A stretch of DNA of 18,906 bases from Chromera velia (GCA_018398765.1 JAHBMJ010001906.1:1-18906), one strand, 5' to 3'; numbered from the stretch's first letter, positions 1 to 8,125 are shown. Numbers and translations are program-made. Notes: generated from the sequence alone by a model not told the origin.

Positions 1-45
1 GGGGGGAAGGGGGGCCCTAATTGACTAGCTTACCTCATAGATAGA

Positions 46-594
46 ATGGCTGGAGAAGACCCGTTTGATCTAGCAGACGGCCCGTCTTCATTCTCTGTGA
101 GCGGTACCCTAGGTGGTACCCTTTCTATTTCTGATTTGTTTCTCTGTGCAGACACTGTCGCACAGTATCTGGCAGATGGTGGAAACCGCAACGGTTTTTG
201 TATGACTGTTTGCGATTTGGGTTACAGCGTGAGCCGCTCTCTGCTGATTTTGACTGTTGTAATACAGAAGACCGGCGTCTTTGTCGAGTGGTGTGTCGGT
301 ATTGAGGGTGACACATCGAGATATCTTCTTTCATCTCTCTTTGTATCAAAGTGTTCAAAAAAACTAAAAGAGGAAGGTCGTTTTCCGCCTGCAGGCATCG
401 AAATAGTACAAGGCGATTTCACGTTGCCCGTCATTTTCAAAAAAAGCTGTTTTTCGCTTTCTCAACAAGATAATTTTGCAGAGAGAATGATCTTATTCTT
501 TCATTTTGTATCTGTGTCTGGGAAGAAATCAGAAGAAATCTCCGCTCTTACCATAATCTTAGATGAAAAAGACCGCACGGAACGTCAAGAATAG
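46..594 (+). CDS. 5' part of an unrecognised multi-exon gene
   Basis: The frame starts at an ATG (MAGEDPFDLADG...) and stays open for 182 codons, but several stretches look intronic. A GCG/GTACCC donor after 103 with a strong pyrimidine-AG acceptor at 151 would remove 48 nt. A GTGAGC donor at 229 with an acceptor ending at 267 would remove 39 nt. Both lengths are multiples of three, so the frame is open with or without splicing. The remaining segments (DTVAQYLADGGNRN, KTGVFVEWCVGIEG, EEGRFPPAGIEIVQGDF) look like soluble protein sequence. After about position 440 the path is unclear, and a further GTGACA...AAG junction (308-351, 44 nt) would change frame. I do not recognise the family. The ATG is close to the window edge, so an upstream exon cannot be excluded. 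It most likely joins the exon at 743. Confidence 0.4.
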   Translation: MAGEDPFDLADGPSSFSVSGTLGGTLSISDLFLCADTVAQYLADGGNRNGFCMTVCDLGYSVSRSLLILTVVIQKTGVFVEWCVGIEGDTSRYLLSSLFVSKCSKKLKEEGRFPPAGIEIVQGDFTLPVIFKKSCFSLSQQDNFAERMILFFHFVSVSGKKSEEISALTIILDEKDRTERQE

Positions 595-742
595 ACATCG
601 GTCTTCATTCTTTTCTGTTTAGAATGCTTCCATTCTTTTCTCCCTGTTTTTACCTCTGTTTTTTCTCGTATCGTTATCTCTGGGGAACTAAAGCTGCCCT
701 TTTTCTCTGACTTATTTTTGCGACCTGTCTATTTGCTTGCAG

Positions 743-1170
743 TGTCAGTGAGATCATGAAAAAGGCGGTGTCAAGTGCAATCACTTCTCAGACAGACTGG
801 AAAGCTGAGTTGCAAGCCTGCCTTCAAAAAGAGGGGCACTTTGCACAGACTCTGGCTTCAATCAGGAAGGAGAGAGGTCGACAGGCAGAGATTGAGCGTC
901 AGCGAAAGAAGCAGGCAGACAAGGATGAAGACGCGAGAGTCGCACGAGAAATACAAGAAGCTCAAGCACAGTCAGTTCTGCAGGAGGGAGCCCCAGACCC
1001 GATCGACGTAGATGCCCCTCGTAGGGGCAATGGAGAGGGAGAGGGAGAGAGCTCAACCCCTGATAAAGGCCCTCAGCTAAGCGAGCTCCAGAAGTGGCAG
1101 GCATCCTACGATCAAGTGGCGTTTGCTCACCTTAAAGCCGTGGAGTCTGCTGTGAGCGAATTCATTCAAG
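743..1170 (+). CDS. large internal exon with coiled-coil, probably same gene as 46-594
   Basis: A textbook acceptor (TTTGCTTGCAG) ends at 742 and a donor (TTCAAG/GTTGGT) follows 1170. The frame between them is fully open. It contains an ATG at 756, so this could also be a first coding exon. From that ATG, residues about 10-85 are strongly helical and charged, rich in K, R, E and Q (KERGRQAEIERQRKKQADKD), which suggests a coiled coil. Residues about 62-80 (DEDARVAREIQEAQAQ) loosely resemble ubiquitin-binding helices of the MIU/UIM type. An acidic DPIDVDAP patch is followed by a low-complexity G/E/S linker, then a second helical part (SELQKWQASYDQVAFAHLKA). The exon ends in phase 1. Function is unknown; a scaffold or ubiquitin/SUMO-linked role would be pure inference. 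This is the most convincing coding sequence in the window. Confidence 0.55.
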
Positions 1171-1280
1171 GTTGGTCTGTATAATACTGACTTAGAGTCC
1201 ATCTGAGTCCTTAGTAACGTAGTGAATCTCAGATCTTTTGCTTACAAGCACCAATCCACTTTCCTGTTCTGTCTTGCAAG

Positions 1281-1309
1281 AAGAGACGGGAACGCTTCAA
1301 TGCAAATGA
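1281..1309 (+). CDS. probable terminal exon of the 743-1170 gene
   Basis: The sequence after the donor at 1171 runs to a pyrimidine-rich acceptor (CTGTCTTGCAAG) ending at 1280. Joining in phase 1 gives EETGTLQCK and then TGA at 1307-1309. The predicted intron is 110 nt. The junction is consistent in phase but the exon is tiny, so the call rests on splice consensus only. A nearby in-frame acceptor three bases downstream would remove one residue. Confidence 0.35.
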
Positions 1310-1786
1310 GAGGCATCGGATATGTCAATGTGTTCATCTCAATCCGCTCGAGTGCAGAAGAGTGCCCTTACTGCACTTTGATTCTATTCCTTTCCCTCCT
1401 GTGAAATGTGCTTTTTCTCTTTTTCCTCCTTGAAAGTGCTTCGTGACCAATCGTGATCGACCATTATCAACATTTATCGACAGTTTCTAATGATGCCATC
1501 TCCGATCGACTTTTCTTGCGCAAGAAATTAAGCTAAGCGCTTCATCATACAGCGCTTCGATAAGGAGGGGGGAAGTGTTGCGGCCTCCTCAGTTGACCTA
1601 GAGTCCTAGACCTAGAGTAAACTGAATAGCCTCGCAAGAGTCGCAACTGATATCAAAATCTCTTGCCAAAAGATCGAGTCATTGACCTGTTTGTTCGTGT
1701 TTTACTCTGCATGAGTTATTGAATGATAATAAATGTATTCGGTTCAGTCTAAAAGTTTAGTTGCACGAGCTATTGTAAGTTATTAA
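1310..1786. other. presumed 3' flank of the left gene, no ORF
   Basis: No coding-like frame is visible. The stretch contains a pyrimidine-rich patch near 1400-1430 and an AATAAA-containing AT-rich patch near 1720-1740. It ends at the target duplication of the family A LTR. It is probably 3' untranslated and intergenic DNA. Confidence 0.4.
1728..1733 (+). promoter_or_regulatory. possible polyadenylation signal AATAAA
   Basis: AATAAA lies about 420 bases after the predicted stop of the left gene, in an AT-rich patch. This is compatible with a 3' end signal, but the hexamer is common by chance. Confidence 0.2.
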
Positions 1787-1791
1787 TAGTC

Positions 1792-1825
1792 ACTGAAAGG
1801 TTTGGCAGGTGGGGGCTGAGCAGCC
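1792..1825 (-). repeat. solo LTR of family A, fragment before the B insertion
   Basis: This starts ACTGAAAGGTTTGGC and matches the first 34 bases of the LTRs at 9712 and 10863. It breaks off after GAGCAGCC, where element B begins, and resumes at 6891. The 5 bases before it, TAGTC (1787-1791), are repeated exactly after the other fragment (7229-7233). A is therefore a solo LTR, about 372 bp without B. Strand is set by the family's two-LTR copy at 9712-11234. Confidence 0.8.
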
Positions 1826-2296
1826 TGCTTTGTCCCTCCTGGCCAGCCACTTTATAGTGTCCAGACAGAAGGTAAAGCAAGGACAAGAACCTTAGGGAAA
1901 TTCTAGAGAAGGAACGTGAGCAACACTCATTCAGACAACAGTTTACAGAAGGTTTAGCTCTAGAGCGATCTGGGATTCCAATCAGCTGGGTTCATTCTAT
2001 CATTGCACAATTTCCACTTATGTTTCTCTCTGTTCCTCTCTCTCAGAGTCTCAGACTCCCGATCTATGATAAACAGACATTAGCCTTAAACGATGCTATC
2101 CGTTGCTCGAGTGACATGTTGCATGCTTGAATACGAAGGTCAAACTCGACTTCAACAACTTTGATCGACGCGCACGACACGTACGAAGCAAAGCGTGATG
2201 GCGAAGCCTGGCGTCGGCACACGGGCTCATTCAGATACAGCATATGCGAGTATATGCGAGGGTCCAGAGGGTGGCGCCACAGGGTAGGACTCCACA
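1826..2296 (-). repeat. LTR of element B, left copy (3' LTR of the minus-strand element)
   Basis: It begins TGCTTTGTCCCTCC and ends GACTCCACA on the plus strand, and aligns along its length with 6444-6886 at above 90% identity by eye. It is 28 bp longer, mainly through an 18-bp insertion near 2198 and a short ATGCGAG duplication near 2245. On the minus strand it holds an ORF ending at 2064 whose last 40 or so codons (EQRIASFKANVCLS at the end) are also open in the other LTR. This may just reflect shared sequence. Confidence 0.8.
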
Positions 2297-2306
2297 GATC
2301 CCCCTC
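2297..2306 (-). other. candidate polypurine tract of element B
   Basis: On the minus strand GAGGGGGATC directly precedes the TGTGGAG start of the LTR, the position and composition expected of the plus-strand primer of an LTR retrotransposon. Confidence 0.5.
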
Positions 2307-2454
2307 GGCCATGGACAACAAAATCGCGTCCCCGTGATTAGTCAGACAGATTCGAGCATGCACGAAAAGGGAAAAAAGGCGAGCAAAAGGACATGATCGA
2401 CCATGCAGACGCAATGCAAACCCATTTAACTAACTGTTATAGAACACTGACACT

Positions 2455-2683
2455 TTAAGCATGTAGTCGAAGGAATGAAATCTTAAGCATCCTCGCACTA
2501 TGTATGATAGAGGCATTGTGAGAAAGACTTAGTACAGGCTGAGACACAGAAATCCCTTTGGCACTGTCATTAAGACAGTCATTCACAGTCACTCGACTCT
2601 CAAAATCTAGACGCAAAAACTGAAAAGTTTCCTTCCATTGATGCAAGTCAATCAGGTTAATGTACGTAAAGGTTCTATCACCA
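2455..2683 (-). CDS. exon-like island near the 3' end of element B
   Basis: This open minus-strand frame reads NLIDLHQWKETFQFLRLD and continues to a TAA at 2455, with a possible but weak CAG acceptor at 2684-2686. Composition looks like a folded protein in the first half (W, F, L and charged residues) and less so in the second (SLSHNASIIHS). No family is recognised. It lies on the coding strand of B just before the polypurine tract, where the last ORF of a retroelement or captured gene would sit. Confidence 0.22.
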
Positions 2684-2699
2684 CTGCCTCGCCGGCAAC

Positions 2700-4240
2700 G
2701 CCAACCTGCCAGGCCTTTCCTCGAAAAGCCTGTTTTAGGGACGTCGGCTTGCTCGGGGTCTGCAGAAGCACACCCTCCCTACCTGAGAGCAGAGTCCATC
2801 ATTGGACGGCCGCAAGCTTCCCAATGTAAGATCTTACATTTTTCTAGCTTTCCATTAACCTTTTGTACCCCCCAGAAAGAAAGAATGAGACGGAAATGCT
2901 GAACAGAAAGAGCAACAGAGATCAGGACACAGACAGCCCCATACGGTCATATGCACGCATGCATCCCCATACCAATTCATGCACTTGCAGTCATTTACTT
3001 TACTTTCTTTTTTTTTTAATCTTCCTCTGTTTTGTTCAGAGACTGTTACTTCTCACTCCCGCTTTGTTTTCCCCTCTTTGTCTTCTTTCCTTTTCTGAGG
3101 CGCCGGCCTCGCACCAATGCGGCAAAGTCAGACGAGCGAACGCGGCTACATAGAAGTAAAAGTAAACGACATAAACTCTCAACAACACACCCCGTATGAC
3201 AAGAGTTCGTTTCGATGCTGTCAGTAGAAAAGGCAGCCACAGCGAGAAGCCAGAGAAGTAAATGGCCAAAACTGGGAAAAGAAAAGGGCAGACCGATCAA
3301 CCTTTCACAGAGCAACAAACAGACAGACTTAGAGGGACACGTGCGGCCAACCAAAGAACTAACGGGACAAAGGTCCAGACATGCACGTACATATATATAT
3401 ACTCCCACCACATCAGATCTTCACATTCTAAACTATTCACATAAACAGGATAGTATAAGAGGGCATCGGAAGGCGGTAAAACAGAAAGTGGAGACGGGAC
3501 CAATACAAAAATTCTAAGAGGGACAGACAGGCTCATTCTGACAAATCCCCATTCTCTAAACTCTTGCGCAGTTCCACCGTTTCCTTTTTCTCTCGTTTCT
3601 CTTTCATGCTGCCTTCGTTTCCCTTGAAGCGGGATAGAAAAACAAAGCTGCACCTCCCACACCTCCGTGGTCTCAAAACAAAGATGCAGATCGAACACCA
3701 CCAACGACAAAGTGATCGAAAAGAAAGAGGCGGAATTGGCAGAAAGAAAGAGGTAGCCAACTCCGTTTCCCGACTTTGTTTCACCTTGTCTCACTCTCTC
3801 TCTCTCTCTCTTTCTCAGATCGGCTTGCTGGAAGGAAGCGGGCGATAGACAGAATAGTACATCTGCAACCAATCCCCTTCCAGCTCTCTTTTCTGAATGC
3901 TTGCAAGTAGACGGGCAAACAGAGGTACAAACAAAACATGAAGAGACGGCGAAACCAGAGGGCGACAGCAGAAAGCCTCACACACATCTATTGATATTAT
4001 TTCTTCCTCTTTCTTCTATATCTCACTTCCTTCCCAAAGACTGTATGCGCATCTCTTCGCTTGTTGTCAGCAACACCGTAGATTGACCCAACACAACGGA
4101 TACAGACCGGGGCAAGCAACCGAAAGAACTGGCGATACATGAGAGAGAGACACAGCAAACCTTACATTCCGATATGAGGTGAGAGACGGATAGAAAGTGA
4201 CAGAGGCAGGGAAGGCTAAATCAAGATAACAGACATTAAC
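2700..4240. other. non-coding-looking interior of B, purine/pyrimidine biased
   Basis: The plus strand is largely purine-rich with pyrimidine patches (for example 3563-3615), and there is a CT microsatellite at 3793-3814. Both strands have many open frames, but they read as low-complexity R/K/E/S on one strand and L/F/S/C on the other, typical of biased non-coding DNA. No motif of gag or pol was found. Confidence 0.4.
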
Positions 4241-4378
4241 AAATAAATGGCACCCGGTCAGACTTATCGGAGGGAGACGCCTGGCGGTACCTCAAAAGAC
4301 TCCATGCAGATGCTCGCGCAGAGACGGCTGGCTCCACTAAGGCCCCCATCAACTCCCGTACTACAAAGGGGAGAGACG
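3942..4378 (+). promoter_or_regulatory. cluster of AGAGACG motifs
   Basis: AGAGACG occurs at 3942-3948, 4182-4188, 4320-4326 and 4372-4378, all on the plus strand, with GGAGACG at 3490 and 4273. (A/T)GAGACG is an established promoter element in Toxoplasma. The role here is inferred only from the clustering and from the guess that the host is a related alveolate. Confidence 0.25.
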
Positions 4379-4421
4379 ATACCCAAAAAACCCAGAGGGC
4401 CTCCAAAGTACCGGCATCCCC
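4291..4421 (-). CDS. exon-like island inside element B
   Basis: On the minus strand a strong acceptor (TCTTCTCCCTGCAG) ends at 4422 and a donor (TTTTGAG/GTACCG) follows 4291. The 131-nt segment is open in two frames. In the frame that is phase-compatible with the island at 6080-6255 it reads RYFGGPLGFLGIVSPL and ends in phase 0. However, the plus strand is also open here from an ATG at 4247, so strand is uncertain. The family is not recognised. Confidence 0.2.
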
Positions 4422-4469
4422 CTGCAGGGAGAAGATACGGAAGGGACAAAGAGACATGCATGGGCTATC

Positions 4470-4615
4470 CCCTCATTTTCTTTTTTCTTCTTCTTCTTTT
4501 CTCGTTGAACCGAACATCTCTTTCAAGATTTCTTCTCTCTTTGTTCCTCCTCTACTCATCTTTTCTCCGTCTTTTCCAATCTCTTTTTCTCAAAGGAGGA
4601 AACTAGGGATAACCC
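4470..4615 (+). repeat. T/C-rich polypyrimidine tract
   Basis: The plus strand is almost entirely C and T with short interruptions. It could be an intron or untranslated-region tract or low-complexity DNA, and no protein frame is credible. Confidence 0.5.
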
Positions 4616-4905
4616 GAAATGTTTTAAATCAGCAGAAGGAAGCAAGAAGGAGATAACGAATGAAGGCGCCCCCTCATGCGCTCGTGCTCTCAGCCACACA
4701 AGGGGTCTGACTTCTAAGTCACGCGCAAAGAAGAGAAGCTGAGAGAGAAGAAAGGTCACTCTTCTAAAAAGAGCTCCAGAAGTTTCAAATGCGTGGCACA
4801 TGCGGCGCTTGGCTTGTTATTCTCGCAGTTCGCCTCTTTGATGCTCAGCTTTGCAATGAGCTCACTCCCTCCCCAAGTTCAGTGCAGGGGTGCAAGGGTG
4901 GTTAC

Positions 4906-5075
4906 AGGTAGTCGCAGGCACGCGCAGGCATAAGCACATGGCGGCGACAATCAGGCAGTCTTCTGCCCTTTTCACACATAGCTGACGTAGGGGTAGGCAA
5001 TCGAGTTGGAGTTCTTGTCGACAGAAGGACTCGACGGTCTCGTCGAGCACAAACACACTCCACGCATGTCAGTAG
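4906..5075 (-). CDS. weak exon candidate inside element B
   Basis: On the minus strand an acceptor (CCCTTTATGCAG) precedes 5075 and a donor (CTACCT/GTAACC) follows 4906. All minus frames are partly open. One ends in a stop after SIAYPYVSYV and is phase-compatible with the island at 6080-6255. Composition is cysteine-rich and no family is recognised. I list it because both splice borders are good, not because the protein is convincing. Confidence 0.13.
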
Positions 5076-5276
5076 CTGCATAAAGGGAGGGAAAGAAGCG
5101 ACCGGACACATTGCAGACTGCCCCGCTGGTCTCTTTTTATCTCGTCTCTTCTTTCTGTTTCGTTTTATCCCTTTGTTGCTCCTTTCAACACATGAACTCT
5201 TAACTCTGGATAAAAGACGCTCTAGTCATACTCAGTCGCTAGTACTTCACATGCTCTCAGCCAGCCTCGATTCGAT

Positions 5277-5427
5277 TCGCCCCCCTATCCCGAAGCAACC
5301 CCCCTCTCCCCCTCTTTCCCCCCCTTTTTCCCTCCCCTTCCCTTCCCTTTTGTTCCCCCTTTTCACCCCCTCTTCCCCCTTCCCCCCCCTTCTCCCTTTT
5401 CCAGTCCCCTTCCCTTCCCTTCTCCCA
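5277..5427 (+). repeat. C-rich polypyrimidine block
   Basis: About 150 bases consist of C and T runs such as CCCCTTTTTCCC and CCTTCCCTT. The complementary strand is G-runs separated by short A-rich spacers, so it could form G-quadruplex or triplex structures. The open frame through it (PPSPPLSPPFSLPF) is a composition artefact. Confidence 0.6.
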
Positions 5428-5429
5428 TG

Positions 5430-6079
5430 ACCCCCCTTTGCCCTTCCTTGTTAGTGGAAAATGTGCCGGTACTGGCCAGAGATGAGGCGGCAGCCGCCGT
5501 ATGCTCTACTCTGTCTCTTGGTAGGTCTGCTGTGATCCTTCTACCTCTCTTGCCGTCGAGGGCAGGCTCGATGTCATTTTGTACCCTTTCTTTACTTCCC
5601 CTTCCTTCCTACACCAGGCTCGCCGCGTTGGGGTCCCAGAGCAGAAGGCCTTCTCCGGCTGGCACACCGGCCATCACTGCGCTAGTCCATGTGGTACGGC
5701 GCTACCTATTCCTTCTGTCTATTGAACATGCATGCCGAGTCTCACGTACCCGATCGAACGGCCACTCATCAAACGATCCACACGATAGGCGGACAGCCAG
5801 AAGCGACAAGCTCTCTCTCTGAAGAAAATGGTAGCCTCGCAGACAGATGGAAGAGATGAAGGGCGTCTTTTTATATTTGAACGCTAGGTTTGAACGCTGT
5901 CGGAGGACTAGTCTAAACAGATCCAGACACACTGGAGGTGTTTGTAGGCCACGAAGGTGGTCAGCCTCGCGCAGACAAGCAAGCAACCAACAGTAAAGAC
6001 AAGTAAGGGTGATCAGCTGACACTCGTCCGGAAGATAGAGACAGTTACAGAATCAAAAGGCATAAGAAAAGCACTTTAC
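5430..6079. other. interior of B without a supported gene
   Basis: A minus-strand frame at 5702-5986 and a plus-strand frame at 5427-5822 are open, but neither has clear borders or recognisable content. I see nothing firm here. Confidence 0.3.
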
Positions 6080-6255
6080 TGGCCATTTGAATTGCGATCT
6101 GCTCATAGGCGGCATTCTTAATGAAATCAGGCTCCTCAAAGTCCCGAGCAACATCAAGCAACGTCTCCACCATCGGCTTTGGCGACTTCCAACGATCTTC
6201 GGGCTCTCCACCCAAGGACAAAGGCAAAGTCCAGGATCGGACTCGAAAGGGGTCT
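6080..6255 (-). CDS. best exon-like island in element B
   Basis: On the minus strand a good acceptor (GTCCTCTTTCAG) is followed by 58 intact codons and a donor (GGCCA/GTAAAG). The peptide reads DPFRVRSW, then EPEDRWKSPKPMVETLLDVA, then FEEPDFIKNAAYEQIAIQMA, with the composition of a globular, partly helical protein. It enters in phase 2 and leaves in phase 1. A donor-like GATGA/GTATCG near 6420 would join a short upstream frame (VVNAQLDE) in the right phase. I do not recognise the family. It could be a captured host exon or a degenerate gag-like segment. It lies on the same strand as B. Confidence 0.38.
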
Positions 6256-6425
6256 CTGAAAGAGGACCCCAGGCAGCTTAGGACACAAGGAGATGCTGAA
6301 TTCCCCCACTCACGGTCTCTGCCTGACCGTGCCCGTATCAATATATTATAATTGGTTTTCTACTGTTGCGTAAGGACAGATCTGATTTCCATCATAGAGG
6401 GTACACGAGAGTCGATACTCATCGA

Positions 6426-6440
6426 GCTGAGCGTTCACCA
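6426..6440 (-). other. candidate primer-binding site of element B
   Basis: Three bases inside the LTR end (…AAAACA) the minus strand reads TGGTGAACGCTCAGC. A TGG start is expected for pairing with a tRNA 3' CCA end. The matching tRNA cannot be named from this window. Confidence 0.4.
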
Positions 6441-6443
6441 CAA

Positions 6444-6886
6444 TGTTTTATCCCTCCTGGCCGGCCACCTTATGGCGTCTAGACAGAAGGTAAAGAGAGG
6501 ACAAGAACTTTAAGGAAATTCTAGAGAAGGAATGTGAGCAACAGTCATTCAGGCAACAGTTTACAGAAGGTTTAGCTCTAGAGTGATCTGGAATTCCAAT
6601 CAGCTGGGTTCATTCTATCATTGCACAATTTCCACTTATGCTTCTCTCTGTTCCTCTCTCTCAGAGTCTCAGACTCCCGATCTATGACAAACAGACATTA
6701 GCTTTAAACGATGCTATCCGTTGCTCGAGTGACATGTTGCATGCTTGAATACGAAGGTCAGACTCGACTTCAACAACTTTGATCGACGCGCGCGATATGT
6801 ACGAAGCAAAGCGTCGGCACACGGGCTCATTCAAATATAGCGCATGCGAGGGTCCAGAAGGCGGCGCCACAGGGTAGGACTCTACA
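6444..6886 (-). repeat. LTR of element B, right copy (5' LTR of the minus-strand element)
   Basis: It begins TGTTTTATCCCTCC and ends GACTCTACA on the plus strand, in direct orientation to 1826-2296. It is followed by GGCC and the continuation of LTR-A. Substitutions against the left copy are mostly transitions. Confidence 0.8.
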
Positions 6887-6890
6887 GGCC

Positions 6891-7228
6891 CCTCCAACCA
6901 CAACCTTCATTCGCTGAATCTAGTTACGTATACTCACACAATACCACACATCTACTCATCATTGCAACACAATGCAGGTCGTTTCCTTGCTTCCTACCAT
7001 ACACACAGTCTTGTTGGTTCACGCAGCATCTCTTGCCGACTCTATCTTGCAGATCATTTCCTGTATTGATTCTACTTAATATATCGATTGTACAGGCCGT
7101 GTATAGCCGTATACATATTATTTCTGCATGCATACGACTTTATGTGAGGGCGGCGGATGTCCAGAAAGGTGGCTACGCGGCCAACGCCCGGCCCGGCCGC
7201 GCCCCGTAGCGGCGCCAACCCTTTTACA
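6891..7228 (-). repeat. solo LTR of family A, fragment after the B insertion
   Basis: It continues the family A sequence exactly where 1792-1825 stopped (CCTCCAACCACAACC) and runs to CCAACCCTTTTACA. It is followed by TAGTC (7229-7233), identical to 1787-1791. The two fragments together are about 372 bp, the same as the right LTR of the copy at 9712-11234. Confidence 0.8.
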
Positions 7229-7241
7229 TAGTCGGTTGGTT

Positions 7242-7480
7242 CAAGAAAGAAAGAAAAGCATGCAGAAAAAAAGAAAAAGAAAGAAAGAAAGAAAGAAAGA
7301 AAGAAGAAAAAACATGTAGTCTAAAAGAAAAAGAAAGAAAGAAAGAAAGAAAGAAAAAAAAATATGTAGTCTAAAAGAAAAAGAAAGAAAAAAAGAAAGA
7401 AAGAAAGAAAGAAAGAAAAAAAGAAAGAAAAATAATAAGAAAGAAAAACAATAAGAAAGAAAAAAGAAAAGAAGAAACAA
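7242..7480 (+). repeat. GAAA microsatellite arranged in ~50-bp units
   Basis: A purine tract of GAAA and AAAG runs is broken by CATGCAG (7259), CATGTAG (7313) and TATGTAG (7363). This makes three higher-order units spaced 54 and 50 bp, each followed by AAAAGAAAAAGAAAG. Open frames of F/L/S on the complement are artefacts. The tract begins only about 10 bp after the target duplication of LTR-A. Confidence 0.85.
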
Positions 7481-7499
7481 AGAAATCTTCACGGAAGAA

Positions 7500-7682
7500 A
7501 AGAAGAAATTCCGAAGGAAATAAAGAAGAAAAGCATAAACAAAATCATCAAATTAATGTGGATGGGAAAAAAAGATCGAAGAAATAACAATCATCAATCA
7601 AAGCTTTTCACAATTCTAGATCAAATTGAATCAGCTGTATAGCTAGATCAAGCAACTAACTTTCTATGAGGAGTCGCATGCC
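7500..7682. other. AT-rich spacer, no gene seen
   Basis: It carries short A-rich runs and nothing coding-like. It could be the sequence interrupted by the foldback element that follows, because GCATGC just before 7683 resembles GTATGC just after 8123. Confidence 0.3.
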
Positions 7683-8123
7683 GGGGGTGAGTAGGGTGCT
7701 TTTTGCCCCCCTAAAGCGGCACATTTCCGCAAAAAACTCGTTCTCATAATTGGTAAGGAGTTAGAAGCTGAAACTTTGTGTAAAAAGACGTTATAACGAT
7801 AAAAAAAGAACTATAGAACAGATTTTTTATATCATTTTTAGAAACATAGGCTGTCATACATTTTTTTTTATTTTGAGGCCATTTTTTAACGGTTCTGAAT
7901 AGTAAGAAAAACGGTATGAAACTTATAAAATTTGTATGCCAGCCTATATTTCTAGAAATGATATAAAAAATCTGTTCTATAGTTCTTTTTCTATCATTAC
8001 AATGTCTTTTTACACAAAGTTTCAGCTTCTAACTCCTTATACCAATTATGAGAACGAGTTTTTTACGGAAAAGCGCCGGTCTCCTATGGAGAGGGGGGGG
8101 CAAAAACGATCCCACTTGCACCC
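7683..8123. mobile_element. foldback (long inverted repeat) MITE
   Basis: Positions 7683-7860 and 7933-8123 are inverted copies. The inner about 135 bases of each arm are nearly perfect (for example AACTCGTTCTCATAATTGG against its complement, and GAACAGATTTTTTATATCAT). The outer about 45 bases are more diverged and start with GGGGGTGAG / end with TTGCACCC. A 72-base AT-rich spacer separates the arms. There is no ORF of transposase size. A GCATGC/GTATGC pair at the borders may be a degenerate target duplication. The transcript or single strand would fold into a long hairpin. Confidence 0.8.
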
Positions 8124-8125
8124 AG

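Larger units (their letters stand above)
1826..6886 (-). mobile_element. LTR retrotransposon B, non-autonomous, nested in LTR-A
   Basis: Two direct repeats (1826-2296 and 6444-6886) begin with TG and end with CA. They enclose 4.15 kb and interrupt a family A LTR at a known internal point. The flanks AGCC (1822-1825) and GGCC (6887-6890) match a 4-bp target duplication; uninterrupted A copies have GGCC there. On the minus strand a primer-binding-like TGG lies 3 nt after the first LTR and a G-rich tract precedes the second, so the element reads right to left. No reverse transcriptase, integrase, protease or YxDD-like sequence is seen in any frame. This fits a large non-autonomous derivative (LARD-like) that needs enzymes supplied in trans. 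Its interior has host-like composition and exon-like islands. Confidence 0.8.

Noticed and set aside
3297-3872. 191-codon minus-strand ORF inside element B, checked as possible gag or pol
   Set aside because: It is a mosaic of low-complexity R/E and S/L tracts with no protease, zinc-knuckle or reverse transcriptase motif. Parts of the complement are equally open.
4247-4480. Plus-strand ORF from ATG at 4247 (MAPGQTYRRETPGG...) as a gene
   Set aside because: It is plausible in composition but runs into a polypyrimidine tract without a donor or stop of its own. The minus-strand exon borders over the same bases are better, and neither is secure.
5173-5430. Proline/serine-rich plus-strand ORF
   Set aside because: It is encoded by the C/T block at 5277-5427, with no complexity and no borders.
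7241-7492. 83-codon minus-strand ORF of F/L/S
   Set aside because: It is the translation of the GAAA microsatellite and has no information content.
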